Shown here piece after piece: positions 58,032 to 64,000 of a stretch of DNA of 64,000 nucleotides. The stretch lies in the NCBI GenBank assembly GCA_963575745.1, contig CAUYUJ010015763.1:62001-126000 (forward strand), in the 5' to 3' direction. A program made the position numbers and the translations under genes. The notes beneath the pieces were generated by a model. The model made no database searches. It had not been told where the DNA came from and worked only from the letters and a program-made list of their open reading frames with translations. The stretch's first letter is position 1, and every line of letters starts with the position of its first letter. Origin of the DNA: Prorocentrum cordatum (taxonomy: Eukaryota > Sar > Dinophyceae > Prorocentrales > Prorocentraceae).

Positions 58032-58057
58032 GGGAGAACGAGGGGCCAGAATGTTTG

Positions 58058-58137
58058 CTTGAAGCCAGAATGATTACGAAGCGAGAAGCGGCCCTCACGT
58101 GTCACCCTCCAGAGAACAATAGCATGTGAACAAGCGT

Positions 58138-58140
<3 letters not shown>
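58058..58140 (-). repeat. Split direct repeat A1 (5' end of the element)
   Basis: On the plus strand CTTGAAGCCAGAATG ... CAAGCGTCAA, ending at the TA tract that begins at 58141. It lies 26 bp upstream of the first ATG (58031) on the minus strand. Confidence 0.9.
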
Positions 58141-58193
<53 letters not shown>

Positions 58194-58194
58194 A
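58141..58194. repeat. (TA)n(TG)n microsatellite between two YR retrotransposons
   Basis: TA dinucleotides to 58179, then TG to about 58193. It is the right part of the tract split by the first YR element and the left neighbour of the second element's end. Confidence 0.95.
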
Positions 58195-58468
58195 TTCCCA
58201 TCAACATGCGAGGGGAAGGCCGAAACGGGCCCCAAGGCACCAAGGACACCACTAGGGGGCTGAGGGGGGGGGGGCGGCGGAGCCGACGCCGAGAGGCGCC
58301 CAGGAAAAAGAGCGGCACACGAGACACCAACACGCGCCCAAAACCAAGAAGCACAATTTTGACACGCCGAGCGGCCTACGCTCCCAGACCGTTGCGCTTG
58401 CAAATTCCTGCTCACCTGATATCTCTTAATAGCAAAATGAAGGTGGGGCCCATTTGATCCCCTGCGCG
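58195..58468 (-). repeat. Terminal repeat B2 of the second YR element
   Basis: Matches 58560-58846 in the same orientation. Long shared words: GGGCCCCAAGGCACCAAGGA, GAGCCGACGCCGAGAGGCGC, CACAATTTTGACACGCCGAG. Confidence 0.8.
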
Positions 58469-58559
58469 GGGACGGTGGGCGGGGCCAAAAGGACTGCTGC
58501 CCGCGCTGCCCCCATTCCCCTTTTAGGTGAAGGGAAGAGGGAAGCAAAATTACTGGGGA

Positions 58560-58846
58560 TCCCCATCAGCTTGTGCGCGGTAGGCCCAAACGGGCCCCAA
58601 GGCACCAAGGACACCGCTAGGGGACTGAGGGGGGGGGGGCGGCGGCGGAGCCGACGCCGAGAGGCGCCCGGGAACGAGCGGCAGAACAAAACAAAGAAAA
58701 AACACCAACGGGCGCCCTGTACCAAAAAGCACAATTTTGACACGCCGAGCGGCCTACCCTTCCAGGCCGCTGCACTTGCAAAGTTCTGCCCACCTGAAGT
58801 CTCGCGACAGCAATGTGAAGATGGGGCCCCGTTTGATCTCCTGCGC
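58560..58846 (-). repeat. Terminal repeat B1 of the second YR element
   Basis: Partner of 58195-58468, about 365-bp period. The ~91 bp between the two copies (58469-58559) is the predicted A2. Confidence 0.8.
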
Positions 58847-58849
58847 ATT

Positions 58850-59320
58850 TCCAGAGGCCACGTCCACTGCCACCACATCAGAACTCCAACTTACCTCTGC
58901 CACTGGCATCTGAGGGTTGGGAGGGTGGGTTCATGAGCGTCTAGCATACGACGCAAGTTGAGGAGCTCTTTCTGCAGCGTCAGCAAGTTGCGTGCATACG
59001 CATTGTTCACTGCCTGTGTAAGTTACGAAGAATACGAAGATATTGGCGGTTGCTGTATCTCATAACACTTAGGCTGGCGGCCTGCTGCCCGCGTCGCCGA
59101 CACCCTTGAAGGGGAAGGCCGCCATCGAGACCACGATTGGAGCTCCGGGGCGGGTCATGCGAGGCACAAGCTTTGTTTCGGACATGTCGAACTGAACGAC
59201 GGCGGATCCAGACCACCTTCGGAGAAGACCCAGCCCAAACGGAAACCCACTATCGATCGGAACGAGCCCAAGCAATAAAAAAGACACCAATATATTCAAC
59301 CAAGCAAAATTGGCGTAATA
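58850..59320. other. 3' untranslated region of the second YR element, no gene
   Basis: Mixed sequence between the recombinase stop (59324) and B1. The recombinase box II His-x2-Arg and the nucleophile Tyr, which should be encoded here, were not found. Confidence 0.4.
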
Positions 59321-59323
59321 TTC

Positions 59324-60097
59324 TCAAACAGCGATCGTATCATCATGATTACGTGTTTTGCTCAAGGCGCCGTCGGGCTCGGGGAATAACACGAGCACCC
59401 ACTTCGGCGACGGCATGCCTCCGATCCTCACGCGCGCGTCGACAGCCAGGAGGGCCGCCGCCGCTGCCAACGGTCCCAGCTGATGCGTGGACATCATGGC
59501 GACTGTGATGGCCAGGACGGCTTGCCTCGGGCACGGATCTCGCGCGCCTCCCGGGCACTCCTTATTGGAGCCGTCGAGGGCGTCGAGAGCCGCTGGCAGG
59601 CGAAACGACGGCCTTCGCTGCCTCCAGGCACTGCCGTGCAGCACATCGCGCCCCCGGCGCGCTCTCGCTCCGTCCTTGGAGAACATGTGGGGGAGGCGCC
59701 TCTCCAGCAGCAGATCGAAAACGTCGAGCGTGCAGACGACCGCGGCGGCTCGAGGAAAGGCGTCTGTGAAGGCTCCAGATGCGTCTCGGTGCCTTGTCAG
59801 GGTCACTGGCTTCACGCGCTTCCAGGCCAGGTCACCTGCCTCGGCATGCTCCTCCAGTCGCGCCCGCCTCTGCTCGCGCCGATGCACCGCGGCCGCCCGC
59901 TCGGACTGGGCGCCTCGCCAAATTGGCGAACGGGGGCCGGCGGAAGCGGCTCGGTGAGACTGCGCAGCAAGGGCGCGTTGGCGTCGCCGCCTGGAGTCGC
60001 CGCAGCCCCAGGCCCCCGAGGTGTCGCCCCAGGGGAGCTCGAAGCATCGAGGGCAGCTCGGGGCGGTGGGCCAGCTGAGCGTTCGACCTCCGAGTGA
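59324..60097 (-). pseudogene. Tyrosine recombinase, N-terminal part only
   Basis: The frame is open from 60592, but the recombinase-like part is the end: VVCTLDVFDLLLERRLPHMF, then PAALDALDGSNKECPGGARD, AVLAITVAMMSTHQLGPLAA, AAALLAVDARVRIGGMPSPK, WVLVLFPEPDGALSKTRNHD. The R-V-R-I-G-G stretch sits where box I (Y-x-R-P-S/G-E) is expected. The product stops before box II, so the enzyme is truncated. Assignment rests on the pattern W-V-L-x-L-x-P-x3-G-x2-SKT-x3-DD seen in related recombinases. Confidence 0.5.
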
Positions 60098-60354
60098 GGT
60101 CTCCGGGCCTTCACGCCATCGCGGGAGAGGGGCTGGCTCATGAACAGTTCGGCAAGCCGCCAGTGGCGCATATTGAGCCAACGCTTGGACCACGGCACGA
60201 CAAAAAGCTGGGAGATGCATGCCAGACAACGCCGTTGCCCATGCCATCTGGAATCTCCGAGGGGCAACTTCAAGACGCACTTTACCTTGGAGAACCTCAT
60301 GGGGCACCGAGCATTGACACTCCCGAGCAAGTCCCGCAAGACCCTCGAGAGCAC
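59812..60354 (-). pseudogene. Methyltransferase-like domain, C-terminal part, plus linker
   Basis: Reads MRFSKVKCVLKLPLGDSRWH, then RRCLACISQLFVVPWSKRWL. This follows, in a neighbouring frame at about 60480-60330, AYRYNVRWVLGNPACSKLLQ (Gly where the motif VI Glu-Asn-Pro would be) and GALEGLAGLARECQC. The rest is a Pro/Arg linker to the recombinase. Confidence 0.4.
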
Positions 60355-60551
60355 CCACTAGCCGTGTTCTTGCGGTAGGGCGCCCCAAGGAGACAGCAGT
60401 CGAGCACCGCCGACTGGGACTCCTGAGACTTGATGGCCCTGACAAGCGGGGACACTGCAAAAGTTTAGAGCAAGCTGGATTCCCCAAGACCCACCTAACA
60501 TTGTACCTGTAGGCAGCTTTGATAATACGTATAGTAACTATCCCCGTAGCA

Positions 60552-61004
60552 TCATGAATATCTCCAGGAACTTGAAGGGACCTTTTGGGCATGCGCCAAT
60601 TCGTGCACGGGGTTCCCCGTCATGTAAAACCACATCCACCCAATGCGTATCCAGTCCAAGATTTTTCCTAGGATACGAGGGCCCGTGATATCCAAGAAAG
60701 GCGACGTCTTGAGGTCGACGGGGGTAGCGATGCGGAGTCCGCTTGGTAGGCAAGCGCCTGTTAAACGAGCGCATCCAGCGAACAGCTCCAAAATTGCCTT
60801 GCCCCTGGACGCACGAACATCTAGACCGTGACTCACGCGGCTCCTGCTCGTCGCGGCCGCGCGCGGCGCGCCCCGCACGGCGGACCTTGAACTGTCGCTC
60901 CCTCGCCCCCCCGATGCTGGAGGACTTCCAGCGCAGTGAGCTGACGAGGGCGGTGAAGCACCACCCTGCGGTCGCTGCTGCGACTCTGCCAAAAGTGAGG
61001 GCAC
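60552..61004 (-). pseudogene. Cytosine-methyltransferase-like domain, N-terminal part
   Basis: From residue ~85: KAILELFAGCARLTGACLPS, GLRIATPVDLKTSPFLDITG and ILGKILDWIRIGWMWFYMTG, followed by NPVHELAHAQKVP. ELFAG-x-ARLT is the motif I pattern shared with the first YR element. The motif IV region has decayed: TGNPVHELA stands where that element has LGTPCTTFS. It lies between RNase H and recombinase here, whereas in the first element the domain follows the recombinase. Confidence 0.55.
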
Positions 61005-61630
61005 CGCACCGCGGAGCGCAAGCTCATGGAGCCCGCTTCGATGGAGGCGAGCCCGTAGGCGATCAGCACCGAGCGCCTCCGCCTCCCCTGGGTGGATGGA
61101 TCAGCTTGCGATCCGCCAGCCTCGAGTCCTCATCCGAGCAGTTCCTCTCCGAAATCAAATGGCGCCGCCTCCATCTGATGTTGCAGGCCGCCTGCGACGC
61201 GCACGGTCGACGGCGCAAGGCGCCGAGCTCGCGGTCCTTGGCGCGGCCCCGTTTTGCAGCGAGACTCTCCGACAAGTTGTCGCCCGCCGAGAGCAGCGCA
61301 GAGCCCCGGTTGCACGGGCTCCTCGAATGGCGGCGAAGGCCGAGCAGCGAGGCGCGAGCCTCCTTGTTGTGGATAGCATCAGCGCGGCACCATGCGCCAA
61401 CAACCACTCGCCGCCATCGGGGCCCGCCACTGAACGCCGACCCCAGCTCAGGCAAGGCGCGGGCGTCGATCATCTCACGGGCGCGCCTGGACGCCCGACG
61501 GGACGAACCGGCCCTCCACGACGACGCGGTCTCACATCATCAGCGCCTATGTCGACGGTCCAACCCCAGCTCCGACTCAAAGATCGGGGCTAATGGCGAC
61601 GCGGTCGCTGGGGTAGAACACCAGACCGCC

Positions 61631-62962
61631 TCAGGGTCCACAGTCTCGCCCGCAAAATCCCCCAAGTTCCGAAACCGCCATCGCTCTCGCCGGCAAGACC
61701 TCTCCCACATGGAAACGACCCACATGCACGGCGTATCCTGCAGCGCTAGCATCGGAGCAATAGACGGTGGTCGACCTCTTCAACCGCAGCTGGCGTCGCG
61801 CGATGAGCACGGGCCCCGCCGCCGCACGCAGCTCCGCGATCGCGCCAGGCGACAGCGGCGCGGCACCGCACTCGAACTCCACCAGCCATCTCCAGCACTC
61901 GTGGAGGGCGCTCATGAACGGGACGAACAGGAAGAAGCCGTTCACCACGTGGCCGATCAGCCGCCTTACCTGGCCGTCGGACATGACTCGCTTCCTGGCC
62001 GCCGAGCGGAGGGCAAAATACAGACGCCATGTACGCTCGGGTTCATGCGTGACCGATGGGCATGCCCCCTTCTCAGCACGAACCTCATCTCTCCAGACAG
62101 AGCCACGACGTCGCAGCTCGTCAAGAAGGCAAACGAATGACTCTAAGGCGCCACGGAAATCCCACGCGATTGCAAAACCATTGTCAACATATGGAGCCAC
62201 AGTCGGGAGCCCTGGCTGCAACGCGGGAATCGGCATCTTATCACGCAGCACCCTGGCACCGATCCCGTCGCGATCGCCCCCCCCCCACCGCTGCGTCTCC
62301 GCCGCAATTTGGACATCAGTCATCGCCGAGTGGCAAAAGAAAAGAGACCACGACCACCTCATGGGCATCACTTTCACGCGTGCCCACAGAACGTCATGCT
62401 CGTCGACGCCCACCCACCCCGCGAGATCATCGTCGCACACGCGAGAGACGCCGCAGTCGCCCGCCACGATCTTACGCGGCAGACGAAAGTAGCCAGCGAC
62501 CTCCTCGAACACGAACTGGAAGCACCCGCCCGTGAGGTCGGCCCCCGAGAAGTGCACGTCCAACGGCCGCCCCCGACCAGCATGCTCGTCCACGAGGGCC
62601 TCGCCGTCGCGCAGGGGCAGCGAGCCGAAAGCCGCGGCTGTGGCCAACTGGCTGACGGGCGGCCCCCTGTGCAGGGCGTTGGCTGGTCGGCAATCCAGCG
62701 CCAGCCGCAGGTGGCAGCCGCCCCGCTTGATCGCCGTCGAAGCCCCCGCGAAGCAGCGAGCCCGACGCCGGAATGACAGCGCGCCAGCCTCGTGCAGCTT
62801 CCGCGTCAGTGCGTCCATCTGCTTTGGCTGGCGAAGAATAGGATCTAAATGGGGCTTGACCGGATTATCTTGAGAAGCCGCAATCTCATCAGCAGGCGCC
62901 CTGAAAATCCACGCAGGAGAATCGTCCACCATCGGTCGGGCATCAGGCCCGACTACCGTCAC
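61631..62962 (-). CDS. Reverse transcriptase and start of RNase H
   Basis: 443 codons uninterrupted. Fingers: KRGGCHLRLALDCRPANALH. Motif A: VHFSGADLTGGCFQFVFEEV with Asp142. Motif B region: VKVMPMRWSWSLFFCHSAMT. Motif C: PTVAPYVDNGFAIAWD with Tyr258-Val-Asp-Asn261 in place of Y-x-D-D, common in this group. RNase H begins TTVYCSDASAAGYAVHVGRF with Asp404. It copies element RNA to cDNA. The frame has no ATG at its start and continues from the linker upstream. Confidence 0.8.
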   Translation of the reverse strand: MTVVGPDARPMVDDSPAWIFRAPADEIAASQDNPVKPHLDPILRQPKQMDALTRKLHEAGALSFRRRARCFAGASTAIKRGGCHLRLALDCRPANALHRGPPVSQLATAAAFGSLPLRDGEALVDEHAGRGRPLDVHFSGADLTGGCFQFVFEEVAGYFRLPRKIVAGDCGVSRVCDDDLAGWVGVDEHDVLWARVKVMPMRWSWSLFFCHSAMTDVQIAAETQRWGGGDRDGIGARVLRDKMPIPALQPGLPTVAPYVDNGFAIAWDFRGALESFVCLLDELRRRGSVWRDEVRAEKGACPSVTHEPERTWRLYFALRSAARKRVMSDGQVRRLIGHVVNGFFLFVPFMSALHECWRWLVEFECGAAPLSPGAIAELRAAAGPVLIARRQLRLKRSTTVYCSDASAAGYAVHVGRFHVGEVLPARAMAVSELGGFCGRDCGP

Positions 62963-63510
62963 ACAAGGGGCTCGGGGTGGATGCCTCCGTCTCTGACAAC
63001 TCTAGCCCGCCCTGCATCGAAGGGCCGGCGAGGAGCGTCATCTGTCGTGAAGTCGCAGTAGACGCCCAGAGCACGAAGTACGCTCCGAAGGGCGCCCTTC
63101 CTATCGGGCCCCGAAGGGGGCGGCCCGAGGTCATCGAGGCGATCCCTCAGCCTGCCCCCCACAGCGCGCTGCAGCGCAGTGGGAGCAGTCGTAGTTCCAC
63201 GCCGCGATAGGCGATGTCCAGCTCGAGCCGACGCCAAAGCGTTCAACGCGCCCACGGTCTCCGTAAGGCGTCGGTCGCAGGCGGCCGCCGTCCGAGAGGC
63301 TGCCCCAGCACAGGGATCTGCGCGCCGTCCGCCACCAAAGGGCAGCGGAAAGACGTCCTTCGCCACGGGCATCGAGTCGACACTGCCACGAAGGGTCGGC
63401 AGCTTTGTCGCACACGCGCGAGCGTCGCCGCCAGCGGCCGCGCTCCGCGAGGAAAAAGAAGTGCGGGGGGCACCACGGCCAACGGCGCTCCCCCGGCTCC
63501 GCAGGGGCAT
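62959..63510 (-). CDS. Gag-RT linker region of the second YR element
   Basis: 183 codons: SVDSMPVAKDVFPLPFGGGR, DRRLTETVGALNALASARAG, DRKGALRSVLRALGVYCDFT and ARVVRDGGIHPEPLV. In related polyproteins a similar F-P-L-P segment and G-V-Y block precede RT. The first ~45 residues are Ala/Arg-rich. Confidence 0.5.
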   Translation of the reverse strand: MPLRSRGSAVGRGAPRTSFSSRSAAAGGDARACATKLPTLRGSVDSMPVAKDVFPLPFGGGRRADPCAGAASRTAAACDRRLTETVGALNALASARAGHRLSRRGTTTAPTALQRAVGGRLRDRLDDLGPPPSGPDRKGALRSVLRALGVYCDFTTDDAPRRPFDAGRARVVRDGGIHPEPLV

Positions 63511-63974
63511 TATGACCCCGACGACGACGCGCCAGCGCCGCCGTCGCCCTTCTTGTCCCTGCCCTGGTTATCGTCCTTCTCCTTGTGGCCCGCCATGGTC
63601 TCCTCATCCAGCATGCACTCTGACATCCTGATGATGGCCGCGGCCTTCCGCCTCTCCGCCATCTCCGTATCAAACTTAACAACTGTGGCGACGCTCCCAC
63701 TTGTGTCGAGCGCGCGCGACAGGTAGGCAACCGGGCCGTCGAAGTCGGGGTTCCGAGGGTTCTTTCTCTGAGCTCTCGGCATCATCTGCTCCCGCCCGGC
63801 CATCGCCTCCGCACTAGCCACATTCGGGAAGTTGTGCTGATCAAAGAACACCATCATGTGCCGATAACCCGTCAGGTTGACGTGCTCACTGGCCACGACG
63901 GTCTTTTCTCCAAATGAACTCACACGCGCCCCATGGTCGCGATACGTACCGTGCTCATAGCCCGCTGCTCTCAC
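63510..63974 (-). CDS. Gag-like C-terminal region of the second YR element
   Basis: 154 codons, well composed: LTGYRHMMVFFDQHNFPNVA, SAEAMAGREQMMPRAQRKNP, DFDGPVAYLSRALDTSGSVA, VVKFDTEMAERRKAAAIIRM, ending in a charged Lys/Asp/Gly tail. The NFPNVASAEAMAGREQ block corresponds in position to SNLAGVEIIMGKAQ of the first YR element. It extends to the edge of the window on the 5' side. Confidence 0.55.
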   Translation of the reverse strand: MRAAGYEHGTYRDHGARVSSFGEKTVVASEHVNLTGYRHMMVFFDQHNFPNVASAEAMAGREQMMPRAQRKNPRNPDFDGPVAYLSRALDTSGSVATVVKFDTEMAERRKAAAIIRMSECMLDEETMAGHKEKDDNQGRDKKGDGGAGASSSGS

Positions 63975-64000
63975 ACCGCGCGCGAGCTCCAGGACGGCTC

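Larger units (their letters stand above)
51650..58140 (-). mobile_element. Tyrosine-recombinase (Ngaro/PAT-type) retrotransposon with split direct repeats
   Basis: Minus-strand element of 6,491 bp. Order 5' to 3': A1 (58140-58058), ORFs (58031-52195), B1 (52143-51981), A2 (51980-51898), B2 (51812-51650). A1 and A2 are 83 bp with two differences; B1 and B2 are ~163 bp at about 91% identity. B1 and A2 abut exactly, reproducing the joined element ends, as expected from a circular intermediate. The ORFs encode Cys/Pro plus membrane-segment and gag-like proteins, RT, RNase H, tyrosine recombinase and a C5-methyltransferase-like domain. The element lies inside a (TA)n tract with no target duplication. 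Confidence 0.85.
58195..64000 (-). mobile_element. Second YR retrotransposon, 5' end beyond the window
   Basis: Same strand as, and head to tail with, the first YR element. 3' terminus B1 (58846-58560), A2 candidate (58559-58469), B2 (58468-58195). Coding order on the minus strand: gag-like (63974-63510), linker (63510-62959), RT/RNase H (62962-61631), methyltransferase-like (61004 to about 60100), YR N-terminal part (about 59800-59324). The matching A1 should lie past 64000. All ORFs are frame-broken. Confidence 0.65.

Overview
This window looks like nuclear DNA of a dinoflagellate. It is GC-rich, has no bacterial operon, ribosome-binding-site or tRNA/rRNA signature, and is crowded with microsatellites, degenerate minisatellites and decayed retroelements. 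The retroelement proteins belong to types known from dinoflagellate genomes: copia-like pol with a retropepsin and an integrase whose C-terminus carries a 'GDWVYV' domain, tyrosine-recombinase retroelements, and retroelement-associated cytosine methyltransferase-like domains. A 14-nt match to the 5' part of the dinoflagellate spliced leader lies at 21629-21642 on the minus strand. The species cannot be named from the sequence alone. Essentially every supported coding stretch is on the minus strand, which fits the long unidirectional gene arrays of dinoflagellates.

Layout. 1-2190: higher-order array of a ~27-bp degenerate repeat. 2265-2870: G-run, (TA)n, C-run and (CT)n tracts. 2876-5479: broken minus-strand gene for a Cys-rich unknown protein. 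5500-9550: weak coding fragments and a 283-bp tandem duplication. 9558-13956: unknown minus-strand gene containing a 1.78-kb tandem duplication. 15020-17460: broken DNA cytosine methyltransferase (C-terminal motifs IX/X clear). 18102-18800: hypothetical protein. 18900-19560: array of ~31-bp units, each an imperfect palindrome. 21830-23450: CCAAGA/GGCCC arrays and a 75-bp coding-type minisatellite. 23563-36658: decayed copia-like element (coiled-coil/CCCH gag region, protease remnant, integrase) plus unrecognised genes, between two ~200-bp LTR-like direct repeats.

38077-43999: second copia-like element with gag, retropepsin, a methyltransferase-like domain and integrase, but no visible reverse transcriptase. 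44600-46930: minisatellite, pyrimidine tract and (AAC)n. 46921-50757: foldback-type element with ~0.8-1.0 kb inverted arms.

51650-58140: a tyrosine-recombinase (YR) retrotransposon with complete termini. On the minus strand the order is A1, ORFs (Cys/Pro plus membrane segment, gag-like, RT, RNase H, YR, C5-methyltransferase-like), B1-A2-B2. These split direct repeats are diagnostic of Ngaro/PAT-type elements. It sits cleanly inside a (TA)n tract. 58195-64000: a second YR element, head to tail, with the same B1-A2-B2 terminus. Its domain order differs (gag-like, RT, RNase H, methyltransferase-like, YR), and its 5' end lies beyond the window.

Most coding segments carry frameshifts or stops, so they are annotated as fragments. 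Many open frames lack an ATG; the coordinates given are frame limits, not proven starts. The recurring theme is retroelements of at least two superfamilies that carry cytosine-methyltransferase-like domains, next to a separate DNMT relic: four such loci in 64 kb.
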